A stretch of 64,000 bases of DNA, from the NCBI GenBank assembly GCA_022508375.1, contig JAFLVJ010000001.1, forward strand, positions 130,857 through 194,856. The letters are read 5' to 3'. Made by a program: the position numbers and the translations under genes. The stretch comes from Clostridiales bacterium. GTDB taxonomy: Bacteria; Bacillota; Clostridia; Christensenellales; CAG-314. This document shows positions 17,727 through 26,760 of this stretch, one piece after another (the first letter of the stretch is position 1; each line of letters starts with the position of its first letter). The notes beneath the pieces are model-generated. The model saw nothing but the letters and a program-made list of their open reading frames with translations. It ran no database searches and had not been told where the DNA came from.

Positions 17727-18155
17727 TTATGATATCTCTCTAATTGTAATTTTCCGTGTGGTTTCGTCGAGTTTATCTATAGTAACGTCGATATATTTCC
17801 TTGGCAGTAACTCCTTGATATTTTCGCTCCATTCTATAGCAGCAATGGCATGCTTATCGTAAAAGAAATCGTCAAGCCCCAGTATTGCCACTTCTTCGGG
17901 GTCGTCAATGCGGTAAAAGTCGAAGTGATTGAGCGTTACCCTTCCCTCGTAACTGTTGTGTAACGCGAAAGTCGGACTTGTAATGACGTCATCAATGTCC
18001 AATCCCTTGGCAAGTCCCTTAACAAAATGTGTCTTGCCTGCGCCAAGATCGCCGTGTAGCAAAAGCACTTCGCCACCGACAAAAGTCTTAGCCAAGTTCT
18101 CGGCAAAAAGCTCCGTTTCCGTAGCGCTATTAGTTGTAATTTCGTAGTTGTTCAT
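17727..18155 (-). CDS. tsaE: tRNA t6A biosynthesis ATPase TsaE
   Basis: P-loop ATPase of the TsaBDE complex, 142 aa from ATG 18155. Walker A is LLHGDLGAGKTHFVKGL; SPTFALHNSYEG and LNHFDFYRIDDPEE are family motifs. The open frame extends to 18194, but a TTGCCT-17-TATAAT promoter lies in that extension, with the -10 box only 6-7 bases before the 18155 ATG and no Shine-Dalgarno. The mRNA would therefore start at or next to the start codon, making it leaderless. First gene of tsaE-tsaB-rimI. Confidence 0.93.
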   Translation of the reverse strand: MNNYEITTNSATETELFAENLAKTFVGGEVLLLHGDLGAGKTHFVKGLAKGLDIDDVITSPTFALHNSYEGRVTLNHFDFYRIDDPEEVAILGLDDFFYDKHAIAAIEWSENIKELLPRKYIDVTIDKLDETTRKITIREIS

Positions 18156-18161
18156 GTCATG

Positions 18162-18190
18162 ATTATACAGCAAAATAACAATATAGGCAA
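18162..18190 (-). promoter_or_regulatory. promoter giving a leaderless tsaE mRNA
   Basis: Minus strand TTGCCT (18185-18190), 17-bp spacer, TATAAT (18162-18167). The start codon A is base 18155, 7 bases after the -10 box. Confidence 0.7.
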
Positions 18191-18193
18191 GCA

Positions 18194-18220
18194 CAAAAGG
18201 CTCCCCTATGAAGGGGAGCC
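18194..18220 (-). terminator. intrinsic terminator after ribU
   Basis: Stem GGCTCCCC / GGGGAGCC with a 6-base loop, followed on the minus strand by TTTTGTG. It separates ribU from the tsaE promoter. Confidence 0.85.
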
Positions 18221-18241
18221 ACGTATTGGAGTGAGTTTGTT

Positions 18242-19075
18242 CTATTCTTTTGTGTCGGCGGACACGTCATGTTGCTCTTGCGTGTCAGTGTCGGCAACTA
18301 GAGATTGCTCTGCCGTGTCGGCGTTCTGGTCGGATGATTGCTCGGCGTTACCGGCAACAACCGCCGCCTTCTTTCGAGCACCAATCTCCCAATGCATGAT
18401 ACGAGATAGCGGCTTGTAAATAAAGTAAGTCAACGCGCATGTCAGTACGGTCTTGATGACATTGAACAAAAGCGTCCACCACAACATGGGCATCATAACG
18501 TCCATGTCCTTGATGCCAAACATCGGCAACAACATGTATTGATTGCAGAACCACATTGCAATACAAAATGCAATGCTACTTACAACCAAAGATATTACAG
18601 CACCTATCTTGCCACGGCGTATAAGATAAATCAATCCTGCAAGTCCTGCATAAAGCGTACCGCTTATGAAGTTGGACAAGTCGCCTACAAAGCCAGTGCT
18701 TGTGCCTCTCAACAGCAAGCAAACGCCGATTTTTACCGCATTTACAACAATTCCGGTTATCGGACCAAACATGAATGATGCAAGCAATGTCGGAACGTCT
18801 GAAACGTTTAGTTTAAGATGTGGAACTGCCGGCAACAGGGGAAATTCAATATACAGTAATACTACTGCAATTGCGGTCAGCATACTGACTTTAGTAAGAT
18901 ATGTAAGAGATTTAAATGTAACTTCTTGCGCATTTTTGCCCTTGACGCTTACCTTACTGCGATGCTTACCCACAATGAAATAGACGGTTATTCCTATTCC
19001 AATTGCGGCTAATACAACCGCAACGGAAACAATCCACTCAATGGCAACCTTACTGATAGATAGCAAATTTAACAT
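18242..19075 (-). CDS. ribU: riboflavin ECF transporter S component
   Basis: Membrane substrate-binding subunit of an energy-coupling-factor importer for riboflavin, 277 aa. Six or so membrane segments; the family core is IEFPLLPAVPHLKLNVSDVP followed by FGPITGIVVNAVKIG and RGTSTGFVGDLSNFISG. An FMN riboswitch upstream confirms the substrate class. Two additions are unusual: an extra N-terminal helix with a basic linker (about 10-60), and a C-terminal acidic, Gln/Asp-rich tail (about 235-277, EQSSDQNADTAEQSL). The shared ECF ATPases and T subunit are not in the window. Confidence 0.92.
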   Translation of the reverse strand: MLNLLSISKVAIEWIVSVAVVLAAIGIGITVYFIVGKHRSKVSVKGKNAQEVTFKSLTYLTKVSMLTAIAVVLLYIEFPLLPAVPHLKLNVSDVPTLLASFMFGPITGIVVNAVKIGVCLLLRGTSTGFVGDLSNFISGTLYAGLAGLIYLIRRGKIGAVISLVVSSIAFCIAMWFCNQYMLLPMFGIKDMDVMMPMLWWTLLFNVIKTVLTCALTYFIYKPLSRIMHWEIGARKKAAVVAGNAEQSSDQNADTAEQSLVADTDTQEQHDVSADTKE

Positions 19076-19118
19076 AATATTTTACCTCCGTTTTTTTAGA
19101 TAAATATTCCTTTGAAAC

Positions 19119-19146
19119 GAAAAGCCCTTGGAAAAATCCAAGGGCG
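19119..19146 (-). terminator. terminator hairpin of the FMN riboswitch
   Basis: Minus strand stem GCCCTTGG / CCAAGGGC followed by TTTTCGTTTC, placed between the aptamer and the ribU start. This is the expected off-state expression platform. Confidence 0.85.
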
Positions 19147-19179
19147 TAAAATATCATAAATATTTGATATTTCAATTCT

Positions 19180-19296
19180 TTTCTCATCCGGACTGTACCG
19201 TCGGCTCGGGAATTTCACCCGCTCGGCGCAACCTGCTGGCAAGTTGCGTTCATAGGCTGTAACTATCGGTGTGGAATTTCACCACGCCCCAAAGAA
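19180..19296 (-). promoter_or_regulatory. FMN riboswitch (RFN element) controlling ribU
   Basis: On the minus strand the conserved RFN blocks appear in order: GGGGCGTGGTGAAATTCC, ACCGATAGTTACAGCC, GCGGGTGAAATTCCCG, GCCGACGGTACAGTCCGGAT and GAGA. FMN binding would favour the following terminator and switch off riboflavin uptake. Confidence 0.97.
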
Positions 19297-19316
19297 TTTA
19301 TTTATTTTATGCTTTA

Positions 19317-19345
19317 ATTATACAACTGCAATACTACAATTGCAA
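19317..19345 (-). promoter_or_regulatory. promoter of the FMN riboswitch/ribU transcript
   Basis: Minus strand TTGCAA (19340-19345), 17-bp spacer, TATAAT (19317-19322), just after the pfkA stop. Confidence 0.75.
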
Positions 19346-19364
19346 CTGATTTTAAATAAAAATT

Positions 19365-20360
19365 TTAGTATTTCGACAGGTTGTTCGCAAGCTCGTACAT
19401 TTCGGTGTTAAGTCCTCTGGTTTTGGCAAGAGCTTCAACAATATCCTCGTCGAAGATGGCGTCATTGTGAATACCGATTGCACGGTTAGTCAATCCGTTT
19501 GCCAGACACTTAACTGCATGCGCGCCCATCTTGATACCTAGCATACGGTCCTGAGCAGTTGCGTCGCCACTGCGTTGCAGATGGCCAAGCACCATTGAAC
19601 GAATATTTATCTTGGGCATACGCGCCAAAATATCTTCCATGACGAAATCAGCCTCCTTGTTCTTGACAATTTCGCCACGCGAACGCAACCCTTCGGAAAC
19701 CAAAATGATGTTATCAAGCTTGCCCTTCTTGGCATTTGCCTTGAGCCTTGCAACAAGCGTGTCGGGGTCGTACTTTACTTCGGGGGGCAATACCGCTTCC
19801 GCTCCGCTAACAAGTCCTGCGTAAACGGCAATGTCGCCACAGCGGTTTCCCATAACTTCAACAACGCAAGTACGGTCGTTGCAGCTCATTGTGTCCCTTA
19901 AATCCTTGACGGCATTGGCAACAATGGAAACTGCCGTGTCAAAGCCCAATGTGTAATCGGTATAAGCCAAGTCGTTATCAATAGTTCCGGGAATTGCCAT
20001 AGTCTTGATATTGTACTGCGTGGACAACACCTTAGCGCCTGCAAAACTGCCATCACCGCCAATTACTACAAGTCCTTCTATTCCGTGTTTTGTTAGCGTA
20101 GCAACAGCCTTTTGTTGACCTTCTACCGTTTTCATTTCCAAACATCTTGCCGTTCCGAGCATAGTTCCGCCACGGTGAGCAATGCCTTCGACGCTTTTTG
20201 CCGTAAGTTTGACAACGTCGTCCGTCATCAATCCCTTGTAACCGTTACGAATACCGTAAACTTCAAAGCCATGTTGAATGCCGTATCTGACAACAGCGTA
20301 AATGGCAGCATTCATGCCTTGAGAGTCACCGCCGCTTGTCAACACACCGATTTTTTTCAT
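19365..20360 (-). CDS. pfkA: ATP-dependent 6-phosphofructokinase
   Basis: Glycolytic kinase making fructose 1,6-bisphosphate, 331 aa. IGVLTSGGDSQGMNAAIYAV is the N-terminal nucleotide loop; GGDGSFAGA, PGTIDNDLAYTDYTLGFDTA (substrate site with catalytic Asp) and GHLQRSGDATAQDR are all present. The glycine-rich GGDGS favours ATP over pyrophosphate as donor. GGAGA precedes the start. It lies 37 bp after the hexosaminidase gene and is probably cotranscribed with it, which links amino-sugar release with glycolysis. Confidence 0.95.
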   Translation of the reverse strand: MKKIGVLTSGGDSQGMNAAIYAVVRYGIQHGFEVYGIRNGYKGLMTDDVVKLTAKSVEGIAHRGGTMLGTARCLEMKTVEGQQKAVATLTKHGIEGLVVIGGDGSFAGAKVLSTQYNIKTMAIPGTIDNDLAYTDYTLGFDTAVSIVANAVKDLRDTMSCNDRTCVVEVMGNRCGDIAVYAGLVSGAEAVLPPEVKYDPDTLVARLKANAKKGKLDNIILVSEGLRSRGEIVKNKEADFVMEDILARMPKINIRSMVLGHLQRSGDATAQDRMLGIKMGAHAVKCLANGLTNRAIGIHNDAIFDEDIVEALAKTRGLNTEMYELANNLSKY

Positions 20361-20397
20361 AATGTATGTCTCCTAAATAAATTAAAGGTTGATTATT

Positions 20398-21948
20398 TTA
20401 CTGATTTTGACTGAATTCTACGTCGCTGTCCTTGCGGAAGAACTTGCGAACCGTTGTCGCCCTGCCTACAAGTGCGCGTTTGAGCGCCTGCTTGTTGTAG
20501 CAAAGACCAAGATTTTCGTACAGCTCCATTCGCCTTGCAACACGCTTTACGTAGCCGTGCTTACTCCATCCCCAACACACTTCTGCAAGTGCATCAAGTC
20601 TTGGCAACAGTTGAAAATACAGCTTATCCGAACTGGTAACATACTCCGTCCACAGGGGCGCTTCCACACCCAAAATGTTGTCACGCTGAGCGGAACTAAG
20701 ACCGTTACACGGGTTGAAATTGAGTGTTTTGTGCAATGGCGTCAAAGCGTAAGGATAATCGAAATACAGGTGAAAATGTGGCGAAAGTATCACTTTTCTA
20801 CCCTGTTTTGTAGCTGATTTAGCCGCCTTTTTGTAGTTTAGCGGTTTCCACAGCTGGCTTACGATATCCGTATGGGCGCTCGAAGTTATGCCGTCGTTCC
20901 AACAGATGACCTTTTTCCCCTTTGTTTCCAAGTGGGCGCGGAACACCTCTAACATGTGTGTTTGCAGTTCGTCGTAGTCGTCCAGTTTGAGCTCCGCCAT
21001 GCGTTCGCGACAAAGCTTGCAATTGCACCATCTGTCCTTGGGTGCCTCGTCACCGCCAAGATGAACGTACTCGCATGGGAACAGCTCGACTATTTCGTCC
21101 AAGATGTCCTGTATAAAGACGTAGCTAGAGTCGTTGCCCGCGCAAAGGATATCCTTGGATATGCCCCACAGCTTACGCACTTCCGATACCTGATGAGTAC
21201 AGCTGTATTCGGGGTAAGCCGCCAAAGCCGCAACTAAATGCCCGGGAACGTCCAATTCGGGGATAATCTCAACGTTACGCTCCGCAGCGTAGTCGATAAG
21301 TTGGCGAATCTCGTCTTTGGTAAGATAACCGCCGTGTATTTGGTCATCCACGTAGCGTTTGCCACCCTTGACAACCTCCGTCCCTTGACGAACGCTGCTC
21401 ACTTCCGTAAGACGAGGATATTTGTCAATTTGGATGCGAAATCCCTGATCGTCGGTCAAGTGCAAATGTAGCCTGTTGAGCTTAACCTGCGACATCAGTT
21501 CGACGATTTGTTTTAGTGTATCCACGCCGTAAAAGTGCCTGGCAATATCCACCATCAGTCCGCGGTGAGCAAACTTGGGCTTATCCTCAATGTAGCAGTT
21601 GGCACAGGTGATAACTTCCTGCTTCGAATCCAAGTTGAACACTTGTCGAAGCGTATTCACCGCATAAAAACAGCCTTGCGGAGTACCGGCATTCACCGTC
21701 GCCACGCCCTGAGATATCATCAAAGTGTATCCTTCGGAATGGGTGTTGTCGTTCTTGGCAAAGATGATTTGCGCTTGTTCGATTTCGTCGGTGAATGACA
21801 AACAGTCGCCGCAGCTTTGCTCAACAAGACGGGCAAATAACTTGGCTTGCGCGCTAAAATCGCTATTGTAATAAATTACGGAATCTTTGGTTAAACTAAA
21901 GGTTCCGGATAATTTTTCAACTTTGTATGGATTGGGTAAAATTTGCAT
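20398..21948 (-). CDS. beta-N-acetylhexosaminidase, GH20 family
   Basis: Glycoside hydrolase of 516 aa removing terminal GlcNAc/GalNAc. The N-terminal GH20b domain (about 1-120) is followed by the barrel from KFAHRGLMVDIARHF; LHLTDDQGFRIQIDKYP and the catalytic Asp-Glu pair in VHLGGDEAP fix the family. There is no signal peptide, so it acts in the cytoplasm on imported or recycled oligosaccharides such as wall muropeptides. The open frame extends to 21984, but a promoter with its -10 box at 21956-21961 lies just before the ATG at 21948. With no Shine-Dalgarno there, a leaderless mRNA is suggested. Confidence 0.93.
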   Translation of the reverse strand: MQILPNPYKVEKLSGTFSLTKDSVIYYNSDFSAQAKLFARLVEQSCGDCLSFTDEIEQAQIIFAKNDNTHSEGYTLMISQGVATVNAGTPQGCFYAVNTLRQVFNLDSKQEVITCANCYIEDKPKFAHRGLMVDIARHFYGVDTLKQIVELMSQVKLNRLHLHLTDDQGFRIQIDKYPRLTEVSSVRQGTEVVKGGKRYVDDQIHGGYLTKDEIRQLIDYAAERNVEIIPELDVPGHLVAALAAYPEYSCTHQVSEVRKLWGISKDILCAGNDSSYVFIQDILDEIVELFPCEYVHLGGDEAPKDRWCNCKLCRERMAELKLDDYDELQTHMLEVFRAHLETKGKKVICWNDGITSSAHTDIVSQLWKPLNYKKAAKSATKQGRKVILSPHFHLYFDYPYALTPLHKTLNFNPCNGLSSAQRDNILGVEAPLWTEYVTSSDKLYFQLLPRLDALAEVCWGWSKHGYVKRVARRMELYENLGLCYNKQALKRALVGRATTVRKFFRKDSDVEFSQNQ

Positions 21949-21955
21949 ATACAAT

Positions 21956-21984
21956 ATTTTATCATACAATTTATATAAATACAA
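21956..21984 (-). promoter_or_regulatory. promoter for hexosaminidase-pfkA, probably leaderless
   Basis: Minus strand TTGTAT (21979-21984), 17-bp spacer, TAAAAT (21956-21961). The ATG at 21948 is 8 bases from the end of the -10 box. Confidence 0.5.
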
Positions 21985-22019
21985 GTTAATAGCAAGTTTT
22001 TGTGTTTAAAAGGCTATAT

Positions 22020-22051
22020 AAAAGCTCCCCTTGTTTAACAAAGGGAGCTTA
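22020..22051 (-). terminator. intrinsic terminator after potD
   Basis: Stem AAGCTCCC / GGGAGCTT with paired TTGTT/AACAA, followed on the minus strand by TTTTATATA. Ends the pot operon. Confidence 0.8.
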
Positions 22052-22065
22052 AATTGACAATCAAG

Positions 22066-23652
22066 TTACTCTACTTGCGTCTCCGACGAGGTGTGCGTAA
22101 TTACACGGTGACTTTTCCAACGTCTAAAACCAATCACGGCAAACAGCACGCCAAGAGCCACGGCAACTGCCAATACCGTCCAACCGAGCAGTGGCAATGC
22201 GGATACTCCCGCCGAACGTGCGTAGTTCCAAGCGGTAACAACCATTTTGTTTTTGTCGCCAAAGTCACGCATGACTCCAAGGGTATCTATGTTGCGATAA
22301 TTATCGTCATTCAACTCGGCACTGAGGAAAGGATATCGCCAGTTGCTACCGTCAATCTCATCGACGTAATTGAAGAATTCTTCAACAAATGCCTCTCTAT
22401 CCTCGGCGCTATCGAAGTCATATTCGTAGCCTTCCATGAGGATTTGCATTGCATCGTCGTCCTCTTGCAACACTTCGGGACGAATGGCGGGAGTATAGCC
22501 TATTTCCAAGTAATTAAGCGCAGCGGACTTGGGACGGTTAAGATAATTGATAAATATCTTTATTGCTTCCATGTGCTTGGGATTGTACGTTTTAGGTACA
22601 ACCCAACCGTCAAACCAGATATTGCCAGCACTGTGCGGAACGTAATATGCTAACCTATAATCGCCCTTCGTGCCGTCATCGTTGACAATGTTTTTGTCCC
22701 AGCTTTCTTCTACGGCGAACATCGCGTCTCCGCTCCAAGCAAGGTCAACTATCGCGTTACCCATGAGCAAATCGTCCTTACCGAAGTCCACTTCGTATCC
22801 GAACAGTTCATCCTTTTGATTGACAAGTACCCGACGAACAATATCCAGCAGTTGGTCGTCCACCGCGTTGATAAGCTCACCTGCGGATAAATCTGTGTAC
22901 AGTACGCCATGTTCGTTTTTACGCCCGTCAAGCATACCGCGTTCCAGCATGTAGAAAATGGTTGCGGCGTAGCTGTCGCGGATACTGTCCTTCATGAGGA
23001 TATTTCCTGTAAGTCCGGGAGACAGCATATTACCGTCGCCGTCGTCGTTGAAGAAAATACCCCAGTTGGCTTTGTTCATGATTTCTGCGTCGTAGATACC
23101 CAAGTCCATAAAAGCGTACTTGTTGTACAGTATTCCAAGCGTGCCGTACATATACGGAACAAAGTAATCCACCATACTGACCGTTTCGCCCGTCTCGTCT
23201 ATATGAAGGCTACCAAACGCACCTGAAACCTTTTCGATAATACCCGGTTCGATGTTATCGCTGTTGTGCTCGTAGCCGTTTTTTACGCTTTCGCTAAATT
23301 CCGACGTGTACTTAGCCTCATCGAAATAGTTAAGTGGGACGAGCATATTGCCTTCGATAAGCTTTTGAATAGCGTATTCGCTTGGGCACACCACGTCCAC
23401 GTTGCTGTCGCCTTGAGTAAGGCGGGTAAGCATGGTTTCGTTGGTGTCGAAGGTAACATAAGTTACATCGATATCTTTACCTGTTATTTCCTTATAGTAT
23501 TCCTTGAAATCTGTCAGTTTTTCGTCAAAGATGTAATCCGCCCAGTTGTATATTACAAGGCTGTCGGGCTTTTCACTGGCGCAGGCTGCAAATGCGGTTA
23601 CCACAAAGCACATGAGCAAAAGACAGGAAACAATAGACATTAATTTTTTCAT
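22066..23652 (-). CDS. potD: spermidine/putrescine-binding lipoprotein with C-terminal membrane anchor
   Basis: Extracellular polyamine-binding protein of an ABC importer, 528 aa. Signal peptide with lipobox FAAC (Cys24), then VIYNWADYIFDEKL typical of PotD/PotF, and GDSNVDVVCPSEYAI. It is far longer than E. coli PotD (about 350 aa): there are insertions in the middle, and after the binding fold a membrane helix (about 490-512, LLGWTVLAVAVALGVLFAVI) with a basic end. The protein is thus held at both ends. The start overlaps potC by 4 bp with AGGAGGC upstream. Last gene of potABCD. Confidence 0.9.
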   Translation of the reverse strand: MKKLMSIVSCLLLMCFVVTAFAACASEKPDSLVIYNWADYIFDEKLTDFKEYYKEITGKDIDVTYVTFDTNETMLTRLTQGDSNVDVVCPSEYAIQKLIEGNMLVPLNYFDEAKYTSEFSESVKNGYEHNSDNIEPGIIEKVSGAFGSLHIDETGETVSMVDYFVPYMYGTLGILYNKYAFMDLGIYDAEIMNKANWGIFFNDDGDGNMLSPGLTGNILMKDSIRDSYAATIFYMLERGMLDGRKNEHGVLYTDLSAGELINAVDDQLLDIVRRVLVNQKDELFGYEVDFGKDDLLMGNAIVDLAWSGDAMFAVEESWDKNIVNDDGTKGDYRLAYYVPHSAGNIWFDGWVVPKTYNPKHMEAIKIFINYLNRPKSAALNYLEIGYTPAIRPEVLQEDDDAMQILMEGYEYDFDSAEDREAFVEEFFNYVDEIDGSNWRYPFLSAELNDDNYRNIDTLGVMRDFGDKNKMVVTAWNYARSAGVSALPLLGWTVLAVAVALGVLFAVIGFRRWKSHRVITHTSSETQVE

Positions 23653-24473
23653 CTTTTCGCCTCCTTTGCGGTCGTGTTGTTACGCTTGATGTTGACAATG
23701 AGCAACAACGTAAACATAACCACGAAAAAGATACTAAACACAGCAAACCAAAAAGGTTCAAGGCTCTTTACGCGCGCGTCCTCGTAAATGTATGTGGAAA
23801 GCGTTTCGATACCTGTGTCACCCTTGTTGAATTGCGTGATGATGAAGTCGTCCAGTGACAGCGTAAACGCCATGGCAAAACCACTGACAATACCCGGCAT
23901 GATGTAAGGGAACACCACCTTAAGCATAGCCGTAAAAGGATTTGCGCCAAGGTCCAGCGCAGCCTCGTACATGTTGGGGTCCATACGCTGAAGTCGCGGA
24001 AGAATACTTAACACCACGTACGGCGTACAAAATGCGACGTGCGAAATAATAAGACGTGTCAAACCTTGCGGAAAGATGAAACTGAACGCGGCGAAGAACA
24101 CCATAAGCGACACAGCCATGACGATTTCGCTGTTGATCATGGGTAGTTGGTTGATAGTAAGAGTAATTTTCTTCCAACGTCTGCCAAGAGCGTAAATGCC
24201 GATTGTGGAAAATGCGCCCAGTATTGTAGAAATAACGCTTGCAGATACAGCAAGAATTGCCGTCCATTTGAGAGCATTCAATAACCCTGCCGACTGTTCG
24301 CTGTCAAAAAGCGACGCGTACGAGTCGAAATTAAAACCGTCTTTAAAGCTGAAATAGCTGTTCCCCGAAAAGCTGAAAATTATTATCAGCAAAATGGGCA
24401 AATACAACAGCGCCAGCACCAGTCCAAGGTACCCGTCGGCGCAAATGCGGGAGATAAGATTTTTTCTTTTCAT
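23649..24473 (-). CDS. potC: spermidine/putrescine ABC transporter permease PotC
   Basis: Inner-membrane permease, 274 aa, six helices, of the polyamine importer. The EAA loop that contacts the ATPase is MYEAALDLGANPFTAMLKVV, and FSLGLD-like LSLDDFIITQFNKG near the C-terminus is typical of PotC. Overlaps potB by 4 bp and potD by 4 bp. Confidence 0.93.
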   Translation of the reverse strand: MKRKNLISRICADGYLGLVLALLYLPILLIIIFSFSGNSYFSFKDGFNFDSYASLFDSEQSAGLLNALKWTAILAVSASVISTILGAFSTIGIYALGRRWKKITLTINQLPMINSEIVMAVSLMVFFAAFSFIFPQGLTRLIISHVAFCTPYVVLSILPRLQRMDPNMYEAALDLGANPFTAMLKVVFPYIMPGIVSGFAMAFTLSLDDFIITQFNKGDTGIETLSTYIYEDARVKSLEPFWFAVFSIFFVVMFTLLLIVNIKRNNTTAKEAKR

Positions 24474-25273
24474 AGACTGCTCTTTACCTCCTCGTCCTTA
24501 TTTGTTATATTCACAATAACATTAGCAACGATTACCAGCACAAGCATGACAAGACTCATCACACTACCTACGCCGAAGCTGTTGGTAGTTTTGCTAAAGT
24601 GCATGTTGATTGCGTCACCGAAAAGGAATATCTTGCTACTGGACAAAATTTCCGAAATGGCGAAGGTAGATATAGCAGGAATAAAGGTCATTGTAATACC
24701 GCTGATGATACCGCTAAGCGACAAAGGTAAAACCGTTTTCAAAAATACGGTCAATTTGTCAGCGCCGAGGTCCTCCGCCGCCTCGATATAACTGTGGTCG
24801 ATGGACACCAGCGTCGTGTGGAGCGGAAGTATCATATAAGGCAGATAGTTGTACACCATGCCGAACAGCACTGTTCCCATGCCGAGCTTTACATCCAACG
24901 CCATAAATATAGCCTTGGTGGATAGCGTACGAATAAGGAAGTTAACCCACATGGGCAGTATAAACAACAGCACCAACACCTTGCTACCCGCATGATACTT
25001 GGCAAGCAGATACGCGCAAGGGTATCCTATCACAAGACAGATGAGCGTTGTCACCGCACCGATAATCAACGAATTACCAAGTACAGTCAATCCACCGCCT
25101 GCGTTGCTAAAGAACTCAACAAAGTGGGCAAACGTCAAATGTTGTCCGTCATCGGTTAAAAATGCGTTTACAAGGATAATCACCAACGGCACTACCACGA
25201 ACAGTAGCAAAAATATCATGTACGGATAAGCAAATGCCCTGCGGTGAAAGCGAAAACTAATCTTCTTTTTCAT
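24470..25273 (-). CDS. potB: spermidine/putrescine ABC transporter permease PotB
   Basis: Second permease of the polyamine importer, 267 aa. Six helices; EAA loop YIEAAEDLGADKLTVFLKTV; LPMWVNFLIRTLSTKAI is typical of PotB. GAGGTGAAAG precedes the ATG, and the gene overlaps the end of potA by 17 bp. Confidence 0.93.
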   Translation of the reverse strand: MKKKISFRFHRRAFAYPYMIFLLLFVVVPLVIILVNAFLTDDGQHLTFAHFVEFFSNAGGGLTVLGNSLIIGAVTTLICLVIGYPCAYLLAKYHAGSKVLVLLFILPMWVNFLIRTLSTKAIFMALDVKLGMGTVLFGMVYNYLPYMILPLHTTLVSIDHSYIEAAEDLGADKLTVFLKTVLPLSLSGIISGITMTFIPAISTFAISEILSSSKIFLFGDAINMHFSKTTNSFGVGSVMSLVMLVLVIVANVIVNITNKDEEVKSSL

Positions 25274-26726
25274 CTTTCACCTCGTCTTTTACTTCTTCAA
25301 GCAAAATCTTATCGGGAGCAATCTTGATACCCACGCGGTCGCCAATGGACCACTCGTAATCGTTATCAACAAAGAAGTCGTAATAACTATCGGTACGAAC
25401 GATATACTGCCAGTAACTACCCTTGTAGATTGCGGAAATGATGGTTGCACCAATGGTTCCGTCATCTTCGTCGTCGGTAAGCTCTACGTCGTCGAAGTCA
25501 ACAGTAACCTTTACCTTGGTACCTTCGGGAAGATCTGTCTTGCATTCAAAGCGTCCGTCGCACATTTCTACGACGTTTTCTTCATATATTTCACCGTTGA
25601 TTTCGTTTATCAGACGGCTCTTGTGCATGATGTGGAAATCAAACGGCTTGATGTACAGTCCAATCTTGTCCCCGACCTTTACTTCCACGTTGTCGTGAAT
25701 GATAATTTCGTTACGTTCGTCACCGTACGTCAAAGCCGTAACCTGGTAGTGATCGCCCTTGAATACGCATGTCAACACGTCCGCTTCAATCAGGCATTGT
25801 TTGTCCTTGATATCAACGATACGTATATCTTCGGGACGGATGATGACGTCGATAGGTTCGTCTTGTTTGAAACCGCTATCCACGCACTCGAACTTGTGTC
25901 CGGAAATATCCACGCAGTAGTCCTTGACCATTGTACCGGATAAGATATTTGATTCGCCGATAAAGTCGGCAACGAATGCGTTTGCAGGTTCGTCGTACAC
26001 CTTTGTGGGGGTACCTATTTGTTGAATTTCGCCGTCTTTCATTACCACAATTGTATCGGACATGGTAAGCGCTTCTTCCTGATCGTGGGTGACGTACACA
26101 AATGTTATGCCGAGTTGACGGTGCATTTGCATAAGCTCTAACTGCATGTCCTTGCGCATCTTGAGATCCAACGCGCCCAAGGGTTCGTCAAGCAGTAACA
26201 CTTGAGGTTCGTTAACCAATGCTCTGGCAATTGCAACACGTTGCTGTTGTCCGCCTGAGAGCGAGTTGACAGCGCGGTGACCGTAGTCTTCCAAGTCCAC
26301 CATTTTGAGGGCAGCGTTTACCTTGTCGGCAATTTCCGATTTGGTAAGATGACGCATTTTCTGCACCGTGTTACCCTTTTTATCTACAGTGGGTTCGCCC
26401 ACGGGAACGGTCTTCATTTTTAGTCCGAATGCGATATTGCCAAACACGTTGAGATGCGGAAATAGCGCGTACTTTTGGAAAACGGTGTTGATGTTACGCT
26501 TGTGAGGCGGTAACGTGGTGATATCCGCACCGTCAAAAAGAATTGTTCCGCTTGTAGGTTGTTCAAAACCGGCAATCATGCGAAGCGTCGTCGTCTTACC
26601 GCAACCGGATGGACCCAAAAGCGTTACAAATTCGCCACGTTTTATGGTGAGCGACACGTTTTTTACTACGGGCTTGTCCCCGTAAGATTTGTTAACGTTT
26701 CTGATTTCGATAATTTTATCGTCCAT
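25257..26726 (-). CDS. potA: spermidine/putrescine ABC transporter ATP-binding protein with extended C-terminus
   Basis: ATPase of the polyamine importer. The start at 26726 (MDDKIIEIRN) has AGGAGGG well placed; the frame upstream of it is leader. Walker A GPSGCGKTTTL, signature LSGGQQQRVAIARAL, Walker B LLLDEPLGALD and the switch His in VYVTHDQEEAL are intact. An inserted segment after MKTVPVGEPTVDKKGN lies in the helical domain. The protein is 489 aa against about 360-380 usual; the extra part looks like a duplicated TOBE-type beta domain (KVKVTVDFDDVELTDDED, then YWQYIVRTDSYYDFFVDND), followed by a charged tail. The added domain may sense substrate or regulator; that is inference. Confidence 0.92.
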   Translation of the reverse strand: MDDKIIEIRNVNKSYGDKPVVKNVSLTIKRGEFVTLLGPSGCGKTTTLRMIAGFEQPTSGTILFDGADITTLPPHKRNINTVFQKYALFPHLNVFGNIAFGLKMKTVPVGEPTVDKKGNTVQKMRHLTKSEIADKVNAALKMVDLEDYGHRAVNSLSGGQQQRVAIARALVNEPQVLLLDEPLGALDLKMRKDMQLELMQMHRQLGITFVYVTHDQEEALTMSDTIVVMKDGEIQQIGTPTKVYDEPANAFVADFIGESNILSGTMVKDYCVDISGHKFECVDSGFKQDEPIDVIIRPEDIRIVDIKDKQCLIEADVLTCVFKGDHYQVTALTYGDERNEIIIHDNVEVKVGDKIGLYIKPFDFHIMHKSRLINEINGEIYEENVVEMCDGRFECKTDLPEGTKVKVTVDFDDVELTDDEDDGTIGATIISAIYKGSYWQYIVRTDSYYDFFVDNDYEWSIGDRVGIKIAPDKILLEEVKDEVKDEKED

Positions 26727-26760
26727 AAAGTAACCCTCCTGTGTAAAACCGCTCGTATGC

